From Eggerthella timonensis (lineage in GTDB: Bacteria > Actinomycetota > Coriobacteriia > Coriobacteriales > Eggerthellaceae), in NCBI RefSeq assembly GCF_900184265.1, contig NZ_FXXA01000002.1:2094539-2158538 (forward strand): a stretch of 64,000 bases of DNA. The letters are read 5' to 3'. Each line of letters begins with the position of its first letter. Position 1 is the first letter of the stretch. The notes below the pieces were generated by a model. That model saw only the letters and a program-made list of their open reading frames with translations. It searched no databases and was not told the origin of the DNA. This document shows positions 1-8,641 of the stretch, piece after piece. The translations under genes and the position numbers were made by a program.

Positions 1-373
1 CGGCGTGGTGCTGTGGAACAACCGTCGCAGCTGGTGCGTGCAGTCCGGCGCTCCCTGCATCGGTTGCTGCGAGGCCAACCCGAACGATCCCGGCCACAAC
101 TGGGTCGAGGTCAACACCCCGTTCTACAAGCGCCATCGCGACCTGCGCATCGGCGACTGGATGGTCCAGCCCGGCACGATCGCCCTCGGCATCACCGGCC
201 TGCTGGCTGCGGCCCTCGTGGTGCACGGCTTCGGCATGAAGATGACCGGCCGCATGGACGGCGGCGCGGACTTCGAGAAGGTGCGCGGCTGGGACGCGAA
301 GCATCCCGACAAGTCCATCGGCAAGTACGACGAAGCCGACCTTAAAAACGACGACAAAAAAGAAGGGAGGTAA
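1..373 (+). CDS. hyaA: [NiFe] hydrogenase small subunit, C-terminal part
   Basis: Partial gene entering from the left edge; the reading frame is set from base 2 and ends at TAA 371-373. About 123 residues are visible. They include a cysteine-rich segment (SWCVQSGAPCIGCCE) that matches the ligands of the medial and distal iron-sulfur clusters of group 1 uptake hydrogenase small subunits. One hydrophobic helix follows (about visible residues 57-78), the usual C-terminal anchor that ties the exported heterodimer to the cytochrome b in the membrane, and then a short charged tail. The Tat signal and proximal cluster lie outside the window. The large subunit starts 6 bases downstream, so the two are clearly co-transcribed. 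Confidence 0.93.
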   Translation, partial: GVVLWNNRRSWCVQSGAPCIGCCEANPNDPGHNWVEVNTPFYKRHRDLRIGDWMVQPGTIALGITGLLAAALVVHGFGMKMTGRMDGGADFEKVRGWDAKHPDKSIGKYDEADLKNDDKKEGR

Positions 374-379
374 GCCCCT

Positions 380-2044
380 ATGACCCGTTCAGTCATCGAC
401 CCGATCACCCGTATCGAAGGCCATCTCCGCGTCGAGATGGAAGTGACCAACGGCAAGGTCTCCGACGCCTGGGTGTCCGGCGGTTGCTTCCGCGGCATGG
501 AAATGGTCGTCGAGAACCGCACGCCCGAGGACGCTGCCCAGATCGTGCAGCGCATCTGCGGCGTATGCCCGGTGTCCCACGCCCACTCGTCCGCCATCGC
601 GGCTGAGAAAGCCTACGGCATCAAGATCTCGAACAACGCGCGCATCATCCGCAACCTGCTCGAGGGCGCGCAGTTCCTGCACAGCCACATCCTGTGGTTC
701 TACAACCTGGCTGCCCTCGATTACGTGAACCCGCTGAACGCCCTCAAGGCCGATCCGGCGGATGCCTACGACCTCGCTCAGGCTGCCGGCACGTCCATGA
801 ACAGCGACTTCGTCGCGCTCAAGGAGCGCCTGGCGAACTTCGCCGACAACGGCCAGCTGTCCATCTTCTCCGGCAACTGGTTCGACGCCGAGGAGGGCAC
901 GGCTTACCAGCTGCCGCCCGAGCTCGACCTCATCTGCACGGCGCACTACCTCGAGGCCCTCACCATGCAGGCCAAGGCCTCGCAGATCTCCGCCATCATC
1001 GGCGGCAAGATGCCCCACGTCATGACGCTGGTCCCGGGCGGCACGGCCTTCGTGCCCACCGACCAGAAGCTCGACGACCTCAAGGGCCTCGTCGACGAGA
1101 TCTACACCTGGGTCGAATCGACCATGATCCCCGACACCCTCGCCATCGCGCCGTACTACATCGACGCTCTCAACTGGGGCAAGGGCTGCGGCCGCTACGT
1201 CGCCTGGGGCGTGTTCGAAGGCCAGGGCGACTACGCCAGCTACACCGAGCAGATGGCGAACCGCTACCTGCCGATGGGCGTCATCGACGACAAGCTCAAC
1301 CTGTCCGACGTGCAGGAAGACCTCATCACCGAGTACATGGGCCGCTCCTGGTACAAGGGCGACGCCACGTACGCGTCGCCGTACTTCGTCACCGAGCCGG
1401 AGTACACCGAGTACAACGTCGAGGACCGCTACACGTGGGTCAAGTGCCCCGCGTACGACGGCAAGCCCTACGAGGCCGGCGGACTCTCCCGCATCCTGGC
1501 CGCGTACAAGCGCAACGTGCCGTTCGTCGTCGAGCAGGTCGACGGCCTCCTCGAGGCGCTCGGCGCTCCCGGCCAGATCGGCGTCGCGCAGTCGACGCTC
1601 GGCCGCACCGCCGTCCGCCAGATCGAGACGCTCTACATCGCCGGCCTCATGAAGGACTGGGTCGCCGAGCTCGTCGAGGCGCTCAAGAGCGGCGACAGCG
1701 AGTACTTCCGCGAGCCGGCCACCATCACCGGTGCAGGCACGGGCTTCTGGGAGGCCCCGCGCGGCGCGCTCTACCACTCCGAGAGCGTCAAGGACGGCAA
1801 GATCGACGGCTACCAGATCATCATCCCGACGACGTGGAACCTCGCTCCGATCAACGAGAGCGGCGAGCACGGCCCGATGGAGCAGGCGCTCATCGGCAAC
1901 CCGGTGGGCGACATCGAGAAGCCGATCAACGCGCTGCGCACGGTGCACAGCTTCGACCCCTGCACGGCGTGCGCGGTGCACATCACCGAGCCGGCGACGG
2001 GCAAAAGCTTCGAGACCGTCACGAGCCCCTGGGGGGTGAAGTAA
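380..2044 (+). CDS. hyaB: [NiFe] hydrogenase large subunit
   Basis: Catalytic subunit (554 aa) of a membrane-bound uptake hydrogenase that oxidises H2 and passes electrons through the small subunit to cytochrome b. Both nickel-binding motifs are intact: RICGVC near residue 59 (L1) and DPCTACAVH near the C-terminus (L2). About 20 residues follow the L2 histidine. In this family that tail is cut off by a maturation protease after nickel insertion, and such a protease lies at 3921. The start ATG has a strong Shine-Dalgarno (AAGGGAGG, 363-370). The order small subunit, large subunit, cytochrome b is the standard hya/hyd arrangement. Confidence 0.97.
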   Translation: MTRSVIDPITRIEGHLRVEMEVTNGKVSDAWVSGGCFRGMEMVVENRTPEDAAQIVQRICGVCPVSHAHSSAIAAEKAYGIKISNNARIIRNLLEGAQFLHSHILWFYNLAALDYVNPLNALKADPADAYDLAQAAGTSMNSDFVALKERLANFADNGQLSIFSGNWFDAEEGTAYQLPPELDLICTAHYLEALTMQAKASQISAIIGGKMPHVMTLVPGGTAFVPTDQKLDDLKGLVDEIYTWVESTMIPDTLAIAPYYIDALNWGKGCGRYVAWGVFEGQGDYASYTEQMANRYLPMGVIDDKLNLSDVQEDLITEYMGRSWYKGDATYASPYFVTEPEYTEYNVEDRYTWVKCPAYDGKPYEAGGLSRILAAYKRNVPFVVEQVDGLLEALGAPGQIGVAQSTLGRTAVRQIETLYIAGLMKDWVAELVEALKSGDSEYFREPATITGAGTGFWEAPRGALYHSESVKDGKIDGYQIIIPTTWNLAPINESGEHGPMEQALIGNPVGDIEKPINALRTVHSFDPCTACAVHITEPATGKSFETVTSPWGVK

Positions 2045-2045
2045 C

Positions 2046-2744
2046 ATGGCGCACTTGGCACATTACCGCGAAGCGCATCCGATGCCCTTCGTCATCACGC
2101 ACTGGATCAACCTCGTTGCGATGATCCTCCTGATCGTCACGGGCTTCAGCATCCACTTCCCGTTCTGGGGCGGCTTCATGGGCATCGCCCGCGGAGTCCA
2201 CGTGTTCCTGGGCTTCGTGCTGTTCATCAACTGCATCGTCCGCGTGATCATGGCCTTCTTCGTGAAGTCCGCGCCGGACGGCGGCACGCGCTACCAGGTC
2301 ACGGACTACAAGACGTGGCTGCCGCAGGCTGACAACCGTCACCAGCTGGGCGCGTGGATCCGCTACTACCTGTTCTTCAAGAAGGATCACCCGCTGGGCG
2401 CCAAGCTCGGCGTGCCGCAGAAGATCAGCTACCTCGCCATCCCGATCCTCATCATCGTGATGTTCTACACGGGCCTCGCCCTGTGGGCTCCGACGATGAA
2501 CTGGGCGTTCTTCGCGGCGGGCACCGATCTGGTGGGCGGCCTCATGTCGATGCGCATCATCCACTACTTCATGATGTACGTCTTCATCTGCTTCATGTTC
2601 ATCCATATCTACCTGGCGAACATCGAGGGCATCTCCCCGACGCTGCTCATGTTCTTCTGGAAAGAGCACGGCGGCCTGGTGTACGACCCCGAGAGGCACA
2701 CCATCGTGGGCGAGGACGACCTCAAGCACGGCGAAAAGGCGTAA
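2046..2744 (+). CDS. hyaC: hydrogenase b-type cytochrome subunit
   Basis: Integral membrane cytochrome b (232 aa) that receives electrons from the hydrogenase small subunit and delivers them to the quinone pool. It begins one base after the large-subunit stop codon. Four hydrophobic segments are visible, with histidines placed as haem ligands (THWINL near residue 21, GVHVFLG near 54, the IIHYFMM and FIHIYLA region near 175-195). This matches the HyaC/HupC family in length and layout. It is the last gene of the operon: a strong terminator begins 22 bases after its stop codon. Confidence 0.92.
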   Translation: MAHLAHYREAHPMPFVITHWINLVAMILLIVTGFSIHFPFWGGFMGIARGVHVFLGFVLFINCIVRVIMAFFVKSAPDGGTRYQVTDYKTWLPQADNRHQLGAWIRYYLFFKKDHPLGAKLGVPQKISYLAIPILIIVMFYTGLALWAPTMNWAFFAAGTDLVGGLMSMRIIHYFMMYVFICFMFIHIYLANIEGISPTLLMFFWKEHGGLVYDPERHTIVGEDDLKHGEKA

Positions 2745-2766
2745 GCTTCTCGCTTCAGCGCTCATG

Positions 2767-2799
2767 AAAGGGCCCGGGAAACCGGGCCCTTTCTCTTTT
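2767..2799 (+). terminator. intrinsic terminator of the hydrogenase operon
   Basis: An 11-bp perfect stem (AAAGGGCCCGG / CCGGGCCCTTT) closes a GAAA tetraloop and is followed by a T-rich tract (CTCTTTT). It sits between the hydrogenase operon and a convergent gene and could act in both directions. Confidence 0.9.
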
Positions 2800-2829
2800 C
2801 GGGGAAGCGGTCTTTTCCGGCGGCGTCGA

Positions 2830-3393
2830 TCAGGCGGTCTCCCGCTCCACGAACCGCACGAAGGCGTCGGCCTGCGCTTCGAGGTAGGGGGCCGAGGAGG
2901 CCAGCTGGAGGCGGCCCTGCTCGTCGGCCTGCGTTGCGATGTGCGGAATGCAGAGGCGCGGCTTGTTCATCACGCGCGCGTCGAGGAAGCTCAGCATGCC
3001 CACGAGCTGCTCCTGGGCATGGGCGGCGCCGCTCATGCCGATGCTCGCGCCGGCGAGGGCGACGGGCTTCTCTCCCAGCACCTGCGCCTCGGTGGCGCTC
3101 ACGGGGCGCGACAGCCAGTCCAGGAGGTTCTTCAGCGGCCCGGGGATGGCGTGGTTGTACTCCGGGCTGAACAGCCACACCCCGTCGGCCTCGCGCACGG
3201 CCGCACGGACGCGCGCGACCGGCTCGGGGGCGGGATGCTCGCGATCCTGGTTCATGAACGGCACGTCGCTCCAGGCGAGGATCTCGTATTCCACGTCGGG
3301 GTGCTTCTCGCGCATCACGGCCCCTGCCGCCTCGGCCAGTTGCCGGTTGTAGCTGTTCTCGCGCAACGACCCTGCGATCGCCAGCAGCTTCAT
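2830..3393 (-). CDS. NADPH-dependent FMN reductase family protein
   Basis: Flavodoxin-fold NAD(P)H:flavin/quinone oxidoreductase of 187 aa. The N-terminal phosphate-binding loop GSLRENSYNRQL (residues 8-19) and the SPEYNHAIPGPLKNLLDW region (76-93) that forms the flavin pocket are both typical of the NADPH-dependent FMN reductase (ChrR/YieF/azoreductase) family. It is cytosolic, without signal or membrane helix. It is encoded opposite to the hydrogenase genes on either side and is probably an independent unit. The natural substrate (quinone, azo compound, chromate or free flavin) cannot be read from the sequence. Confidence 0.88.
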   Translation of the reverse strand: MKLLAIAGSLRENSYNRQLAEAAGAVMREKHPDVEYEILAWSDVPFMNQDREHPAPEPVARVRAAVREADGVWLFSPEYNHAIPGPLKNLLDWLSRPVSATEAQVLGEKPVALAGASIGMSGAAHAQEQLVGMLSFLDARVMNKPRLCIPHIATQADEQGRLQLASSAPYLEAQADAFVRFVERETA

Positions 3394-3445
3394 GGTGTCT
3401 CCTTCCGCTCGGCTAAAGCCCCCTCGTGTGCGGGGCTCACTCGTC

Positions 3446-3451
3446 TATAAT
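3446..3451 (+). promoter_or_regulatory. -10 element TATAATGG upstream of the small membrane protein gene
   Basis: TATAAT followed by GG, 39 bases before the GTG start at 3491. No convincing -35 hexamer is present. It is one of a set of similar elements in this window. Confidence 0.5.
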
Positions 3452-3490
3452 GGCAGACAATCAACGAAGGAGCGAAAGGGATATCGAATT

Positions 3491-3919
3491 GTGACTGAAT
3501 TGACCGACGAACAGATCGCCCGCGAGGAGAAGTTCCTCGAAGGGATTCCCCGGCTCAACATCGGAGCGTTGTTCCTGCCTCCCATCTGGGGCCCGGCGCA
3601 CGGTATGTGGGCCGCCATCCTGTTCTACCCCATCTGGCTGTTCGCCGACAACACGTTCTACGCGGCGTTCACGGAGCGCACCCCGCTGGCCATCGCCATC
3701 GCGCTCATCGTGCTGGTCACGCTCACCGCGGGCACGGTGGCGTTCGCCATCCTCGGCCAGCCCTTCGCGGCCCATCGCGCGGCGGGCCTCGGGCAGGACA
3801 AGGAGGCGTACCTCAAGCGCGAGCGCGTCTGGACCGTGGCGTGCGTGATCGCGGGTCTCGCCATGATCGCGGCGGCCACGTACTACAACCTGGTCATCCG
3901 CCCGACGGTGGGGGCGTAA
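3491..3919 (+). CDS. small membrane protein in the hydrogenase maturation operon
   Basis: Family not recognised. The predicted product is 142 aa with three hydrophobic helices (around residues 40-60, 67-90 and 113-135) and a short charged N-terminus containing the phrase RLNIGALFLPPIWGP. I chose the GTG at 3491 because GAAGGAG and AAAGGG lie just upstream, and because the longer open frame would begin before the putative promoter at 3446. The maturation protease gene starts one base after its stop codon, so the two are translated from one message. A role in hydrogenase assembly or nickel handling is inferred only from that position. Confidence 0.7.
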   Translation: MTELTDEQIAREEKFLEGIPRLNIGALFLPPIWGPAHGMWAAILFYPIWLFADNTFYAAFTERTPLAIAIALIVLVTLTAGTVAFAILGQPFAAHRAAGLGQDKEAYLKRERVWTVACVIAGLAMIAAATYYNLVIRPTVGA

Positions 3920-3920
3920 G

Positions 3921-4421
3921 GTGGGCGCGCCGCGCAGCATCGCGGTGTTCTGCGTGGGCAACAAGCTCATGCTGGACGACGGCGTGGGCCCGGCCGTGTA
4001 CGAGGAGCTGCTCAAGCGCTACGAGATCCCCGACAACGTGGAGCTGTTCGACCTGGGGTGCCTCACGCTCAACATGATCGAGCGCGTACGAGAGTACGAC
4101 GTCATCATCACGGTGGACGCGGTGGACGGCACCGATGCCGAGCCGGGCACCGTGTTCCGCTTCGAGCCCGACGCCATGGCGCGCCATACGGGCGCGAACG
4201 CGTCGCTGCACGATCTGAAGCTCGTCGACCTGTTCGACGCCGCGACGCTCTTGGGATACGAGGCGGAGGGCCTGTGCCTGGGCATGCAGGTGGAGAACCC
4301 GTCCCCTGCGATGGTCACCGTGGGGCTCACGCCGAAGGTGGACGCCGCCCTGCCGCTGCTCGTGGAAACGGTGGCGGGCGAGCTCGCGCGGCTCGGGTCG
4401 CCCCTGCGCACGCGATCCTAG
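3921..4421 (+). CDS. hyaD: hydrogenase maturation protease (HyaD/HycI family)
   Basis: Cytosolic endopeptidase (166 aa) that removes the C-terminal tail of the hydrogenase large subunit after the NiFe site is built. The N-terminal motif GNKLMLDDGVG (residues 13-23), the aspartate in TVDAVDG and the histidine in SLHDLK match the three nickel-sensing ligands of the family; the first ligand is Asp rather than Glu, as in HycI-type members. It begins with GTG directly after the preceding stop codon. Its partner is presumably the large subunit at 380-2044, which carries the cleavable extension. Confidence 0.92.
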   Translation: MGAPRSIAVFCVGNKLMLDDGVGPAVYEELLKRYEIPDNVELFDLGCLTLNMIERVREYDVIITVDAVDGTDAEPGTVFRFEPDAMARHTGANASLHDLKLVDLFDAATLLGYEAEGLCLGMQVENPSPAMVTVGLTPKVDAALPLLVETVAGELARLGSPLRTRS

Positions 4422-4551
4422 GGAAAACCCCTCGAAGTGGCACGGGTACCCCCGAACCTTGCCAGACGCACGGTGAGCGCGGCGCTCAGGTATCGTACAC
4501 TACGACGAGCGCTTCTTTCGCGCATCGTCGAGTTGAAGGTAAAGGGGTGCC

Positions 4552-5526
4552 TTGCATATCGTGGTGAACCTGAGCGAAGAACGTGATTTTCTCAAAGACA
4601 TGCCCGTGGCGTATATCGTTTTCCGCATGCTGCCCGACGATATCGTGTACGTGTACGCGAACGAGGCGGGGGCGCGGTTGGAAGGTCATGCGCGCGAAGA
4701 CCTGATCGGACGTTCCTTGTTCGACGTGTTTCCCGAAGTGGACGCGACGATGCGCACGGCGTTCGAAGCGACGGCGCGCGACGGGCTCGAGCGCAGCTTC
4801 ACCGCGCGGATTCCCGGCGAGCGCTACCTCTCCGTCCGCACGTACCGTCCCGAGGACGGTTTCTGCGCGTGCGTGCTCGACGACGTGACCGAATGGGTGC
4901 AGCTCGAGGCTGCGCGCGAGGAGGAGCGCCGCCGGCTCGAGCACCGGGCCACGCGCGACCCGTTGACCGGCCTGTGGAACGTGCGCGAAGGCCGCGCATC
5001 GGCGGAGCGAGCGCTCGCCTCGCCGCGTTGGAAAGGCGCGCGCGCCGCGCTGTTCATGTTCGACCTCGACGATTTCAAGCAGGTGAACGACGAGTTCGGC
5101 CATGATCGGGGCGATGCGGTGCTCAAGGGCTTCGCGCGCGTGCTCGAGCGCTCGTTCAGATGCTCCGACATCGTGTACCGTGCCGGCGGCGACGAGTTCT
5201 CGGCGTTCGTCCCGGACATCCCCTGCGCCTGCGTCGCCGAGCGCATCTGCGCGGACGTGGTTGCGAGCGTGGAGGAGATGGCCGCCGCGAGCATCGGCGT
5301 GACCGTGAGCATCGGCGTCGCGGTGGGACGGCCCACCCATTCGTTCGAGGCGTTCTACCGGGCGGCCGACCAGGCCTTGTACGGCATCAAGCGCACGGGG
5401 AAGAGCTCGTACCGCATCGCCGATATGGACGACGTGCGGGCGAAGGACGTGCAGGGGCCCGCCGCGCCGTGCGACGACGAGGAGGGCGACAGAGAGCCCG
5501 AGGCTAGGACGTTGCCTGCGGCGTGA
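4552..5526 (+). CDS. diguanylate cyclase with N-terminal PAS-like domain
   Basis: Makes cyclic di-GMP from two GTP. The protein has 324 aa: a PAS-like sensor fold (about 10-125), a short coiled linker rich in Glu and Arg (about 122-135), and a GGDEF domain. The active-site motif GGDEF is intact at 212-216. An RCSD sequence ends five residues before it, which is the RxxD inhibitory site that lets the enzyme sense its own product. No membrane helix is present, so it is cytosolic. The TTG at 4552 follows AAAGGGG; a GTG three codons later is an alternative start. Its 3' end overlaps the convergent phosphodiesterase gene by 23 bases. Confidence 0.92.
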   Translation: MHIVVNLSEERDFLKDMPVAYIVFRMLPDDIVYVYANEAGARLEGHAREDLIGRSLFDVFPEVDATMRTAFEATARDGLERSFTARIPGERYLSVRTYRPEDGFCACVLDDVTEWVQLEAAREEERRRLEHRATRDPLTGLWNVREGRASAERALASPRWKGARAALFMFDLDDFKQVNDEFGHDRGDAVLKGFARVLERSFRCSDIVYRAGGDEFSAFVPDIPCACVAERICADVVASVEEMAAASIGVTVSIGVAVGRPTHSFEAFYRAADQALYGIKRTGKSSYRIADMDDVRAKDVQGPAAPCDDEEGDREPEARTLPAA

Positions 5527-7183
5527 GGAAGCGCTCCTCGAAGCGTTGCGCCGGAATCGGCCGCGACACGAGGAAACCCTGGATGCTGTCGGCGCCGATG
5601 GCTCGCACGGCGTCGAGCTCGGTGGATTCCTCGACGCCCTCGACGGTCACCTTGATGCCCACGCTGTGGCATAGGTCGATGACCGCGTCGATGAACGCGC
5701 GGTTGAACGTTTCCTCGTGGATGTTCTTGATGAACAGCCGGTCGATCTTCACGATGTCGGCCGGCGATTGCGACAGCAGGCCGAGCGACGAGTACCCGGT
5801 GCCGAAGTCGTCCATCGCGATGCGGATGCCGATGGCGCGCAGGCGGTCGAACGTGGCGCGCAGCGCATCCATGTCGGTGACGAAGTAGCTTTCGGTCATC
5901 TCGAGCACGATGGATTCCGGATCGACGCCGGTTCGCTCGATGAGCCTCTCTACGAACGGGATGAAGTCGGCGTCGAGCAGCTGCAGGTAGGAGATATTCA
6001 CGTCCATGATGAACCCGGGCTGCGTCTCGGTCCAGCGCTTGCACTGGGCGAAGGACTGCTCGAGCACCCAGCGCCCCACCTGGCCGATGAGGCCGTACGA
6101 TTCCAGCACGGGGATGAACTCGACGGGGGAGAGCTGGCCGTGCTCGTCGGAGTTCCAGCGCAGCAGCGCCTCGGCGCCCGCGAGGCCCATGGTGCCCGCG
6201 TCGACGAGCGGCTGGTAGTACAGCTCGAAGCTCTTCATGCCGTCGAGGACGGAGGTCTGCATGTAATCGCTGATCTCGAGGCGCCTGAGCTTCGTCGCGG
6301 TCATCGTCGACGAGAAGAACGTCATGGTGTTCTTGCCGCGCAGCTTGCTCTCCTCCAGCGCGTTCTCGGCGTTGCGCAGCAGATCCTGGGCCGTGGTCGC
6401 GTCTTGGCCGATCATGGCGACGCCGGCCGACACCATGCAGAAGAACGTGACGTCGTCGACGGTGTGCGGACGGTTCGCCACCACGTGTATGGCGTGGTAA
6501 AGCTCCCGCATGGCGCTGCGGTCGGCGCCGTCCACCACGATGGCGTACACGTCGCCGTCCAAGCGGAACATGGAGGCGCCTTCGGGGATGAGCCGCTGCG
6601 TGGATTGGGCGAACATCCTGAGCACGGTGTTGCCGAACGCGTGGCCGTTGAGCGAGTTGATGCGCGAGAAGTCGTCGAGCCCCAGCAGCATGACGCCGCC
6701 TTCTGACTCGCAGCCGATGAGGCGCTCGACGAGGTCGATGCATTCGTCGTGCGTGAACAGGCCGGTGACGGGGTCGATCTTGCCCTTGCGCTCCAGGCAG
6801 GTGACCACGCCCGCGAACATCGTGGGCGTTCCGCTCTCGTCGCGCTTCAGAAGCCCGCGGCACACCACCCAGATGCTCTCGCCGAGGATGTTCTTCACCT
6901 GGTACTCGACGTCGTGCACGTTCGTCTTGCCGGACAGCATATCGTCGATGGACTCGTCGAAACGCGTTCGGTCGCGCTCGACGATGAGATCGCGCCAAAG
7001 CGGGATGAGGCCGGGCACGAGGCTGTCGGGCAGGCCGAAATCTTCGCGCATGTTATCGGAGACGAGCGCTACGTCACGTTGCATATCGATGATGTAGAGG
7101 TAGTCGTCCGTGCTGAACGCGACGGCGTCGTAGAACAGCCGCGCGTCGAGCTCGAACGAGTTCAGCGCTTCTTTCGTATCCAA
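5504..7183 (-). CDS. cyclic di-GMP phosphodiesterase (degenerate GGDEF plus EAL)
   Basis: Protein of 559 aa with a PAS-like region (about 15-125), a GGDEF-fold domain (about 135-290) and a C-terminal EAL domain (about 305-550). The GGDEF signature has decayed to LDGDV (208-212), so cyclase activity is unlikely; such domains often become GTP sensors. The EAL domain looks active: EAL at 338-340, the catalytic loop DDFGTGYSSLG at 458-468, the lysine of VKIDR at 479 and EGVEE at 515. It should hydrolyse c-di-GMP to pGpG. Convergent overlap with the cyclase gene makes the two opposing enzymes physically linked. Confidence 0.93.
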   Translation of the reverse strand: MDTKEALNSFELDARLFYDAVAFSTDDYLYIIDMQRDVALVSDNMREDFGLPDSLVPGLIPLWRDLIVERDRTRFDESIDDMLSGKTNVHDVEYQVKNILGESIWVVCRGLLKRDESGTPTMFAGVVTCLERKGKIDPVTGLFTHDECIDLVERLIGCESEGGVMLLGLDDFSRINSLNGHAFGNTVLRMFAQSTQRLIPEGASMFRLDGDVYAIVVDGADRSAMRELYHAIHVVANRPHTVDDVTFFCMVSAGVAMIGQDATTAQDLLRNAENALEESKLRGKNTMTFFSSTMTATKLRRLEISDYMQTSVLDGMKSFELYYQPLVDAGTMGLAGAEALLRWNSDEHGQLSPVEFIPVLESYGLIGQVGRWVLEQSFAQCKRWTETQPGFIMDVNISYLQLLDADFIPFVERLIERTGVDPESIVLEMTESYFVTDMDALRATFDRLRAIGIRIAMDDFGTGYSSLGLLSQSPADIVKIDRLFIKNIHEETFNRAFIDAVIDLCHSVGIKVTVEGVEESTELDAVRAIGADSIQGFLVSRPIPAQRFEERFLTPQATS

Positions 7184-7380
7184 GAAATGCGCTCCGTTTC
7201 AATGAACGATTGAATAGGCCTTCTGTATTGTAAACGCAAACGGCGCGTTTTTGAGCATAAATGGCCCAAGATGGGGATAAAGACCCCTGACGACCGGGGA
7301 AATTGCTGCATGGCGTCCTCTTGACAAATCCTTCTCGTTTTGTCCACAGCGAACGTCTGACGGGCCTGCCAAGCCGTGCT

Positions 7381-7409
7381 CGCGGTATCGTTTCGAGGAA
7401 ACGACCGCG
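7381..7409 (+). promoter_or_regulatory. leader hairpin directly upstream of the DUF488 gene ribosome binding site
   Basis: A 12-bp stem (CGCGG then TCGTTTC, pairing with GAAACGA then CCGCG) with a two-base TA bulge on one side and a GAG loop. It ends one base before the AAGGAG ribosome binding site of the gene at 7425, so it could influence access to that site. No T tract follows, so it is not a terminator. Confidence 0.4.
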
Positions 7410-7424
7410 AAGGAGCATCCGCTC

Positions 7425-7847
7425 ATGCATATTCATACCATCAGCGCGTACGAGACTTCGGCCGAGGAGTTCTTCAAGCGCCTCGACGATTGGAACGTCG
7501 ACCTCGTGGTTGACACGAGGCTCAAGAACACGAACCAGCTCGCGGGCTTCACGAAGCGCGACGACCTCGCCTTCTTCGTGGAGCGGCTCGCGCACGCGCG
7601 CTACGTGCACGACAAGCTGTTCGCGCCGGCGCCCACGATGATGGAGCGGTACATCCACGGCAACATCGGCTGGGACGCGTACGCCGACGCCTATCGCGAG
7701 GACATGCGCGAGCGCGAGGCGATCCCGCAGTTCTTCGATCGCTACGGAGACTGCGAGTCCGTGGCGCTCGTGGGCACCGCCACCCGAGCCCGGCGTTCCC
7801 ACGTCGAGGTCTTGGCCGAGATGCTGGAGGCTTTCCTGAAGGAGTAG
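7425..7847 (+). CDS. DUF488 family protein
   Basis: Cytosolic protein of 140 aa beginning MHIHTISAYETSAEEFF. The pattern VVDTRLKN near residue 29, a lid of charged and aromatic residues, and the C-terminal segment with RRSHVEVL match DUF488, a compact family with conserved Arg/His/Asp residues and no settled biochemical role. It has its own promoter region, divergent from the phosphodiesterase gene, and an AAGGAG nine bases before the ATG. It is not obviously in an operon with the TetR gene downstream, which has its own operator. Confidence 0.75.
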   Translation: MHIHTISAYETSAEEFFKRLDDWNVDLVVDTRLKNTNQLAGFTKRDDLAFFVERLAHARYVHDKLFAPAPTMMERYIHGNIGWDAYADAYREDMREREAIPQFFDRYGDCESVALVGTATRARRSHVEVLAEMLEAFLKE

Positions 7848-7927
7848 GGAGGCTCCCTGCATGCGCCGAGGACGTCGCGGCGCGCAGCGTGCCTCAAAAG
7901 AGATTTCTGCGCTTTTCCGCTTGCAAA

Positions 7928-7965
7928 ACTAGCGATTGCCAGTTAATATACTAGCAACTGCTAGT
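7928..7965 (+). promoter_or_regulatory. tandem palindromic operator of the TetR gene
   Basis: Two 16-bp palindromes lie 22 bp apart, two helical turns. The right one (7950-7965, ACTAGCAACTGCTAGT) is perfect around a two-base centre. The left one (7928-7943, ACTAGCGATTGCCAGT) matches it with a few changes. The likely -10 element TATACT (7947-7952) lies between them and overlaps the right copy, so bound repressor would block the promoter of the downstream TetR gene. Confidence 0.8.
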
Positions 7966-7984
7966 TTTACCAGGAGGCGAATGC

Positions 7985-8641
7985 ATGGGCGAAGATATGG
8001 CGGATCGGTCGTCGAGGAGGACGCGGGGAACCGCTACGCGCGAGCGCATCGTGCGGGAGGCCTTCGCGCTGTTCTCGGAGCGCGGCTTCCACGCGGTGTC
8101 GGTACGCGACATCGCGGCGGCGGTCGGCATCAAGGACGCGTCGTTGTACAACCATTTCCCCACGAAGCAGGCCATATTCGACGCGGTTCTCGCGGACCAG
8201 CTGGCGCGCACGCGCGAGGCGTTCGCCGCAGAGGGGGTCATGTTCGAGCCGTCGGAGGACCCGACGGGCTATGCCGGCGCCTACGAGGAGACGGAGCGGC
8301 GCGTCCTCGCCGGGTTTCGGTACTTCTTCGAGGACGATCGGATGGCGCAGCTGCGATGCCTCCTCATGATCAGCCAGTTCGACGACGCCCGCGCCGCGGC
8401 CGCGTTCCGAGAGGTGTTCCTGGACCGTCCGCGCGAGATTCAGGCGGCGGTGTTCGCGCACCTCATGGAGGAGGGGCAGTTCAAGAAAGACGACCCGCGC
8501 GCGCTCGCTTTGGCGTTCTATGGGCCGGTGTTTCTGCTCATGATGGCGGCGAAGCCGTGGGCGGAAGCCGAGCCGCTCGTCCGGGACCATATGCGGCGCT
8601 TCTACGCGGAGCATGCGATCGAGGGAGGGGTGCGGGTATGA
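7985..8641 (+). CDS. TetR family transcriptional regulator
   Basis: One-component repressor of 218 aa. The N-terminal helix-turn-helix (about residues 17-63, with GFHAVSVRDIAAAVGIKDASLYNHFPTKQ) is classical TetR; the C-terminal part is helical and would bind an unknown ligand. The ATG at 7985 has AGGAGG seven bases upstream. The tandem palindromes in its promoter imply autoregulation. Its stop codon overlaps the start of the flavodoxin gene (ATGA), so the flavodoxin is almost certainly the controlled function. Confidence 0.93.
   Translation: MGEDMADRSSRRTRGTATRERIVREAFALFSERGFHAVSVRDIAAAVGIKDASLYNHFPTKQAIFDAVLADQLARTREAFAAEGVMFEPSEDPTGYAGAYEETERRVLAGFRYFFEDDRMAQLRCLLMISQFDDARAAAAFREVFLDRPREIQAAVFAHLMEEGQFKKDDPRALALAFYGPVFLLMMAAKPWAEAEPLVRDHMRRFYAEHAIEGGVRV

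Noticed and set aside
3491-3919. Longer start at 3392 for the small membrane protein
   Set aside because: That start would lie before the -10 element at 3446 and inside the promoter region of the divergent reductase gene; the GTG at 3491 has a proper ribosome site.
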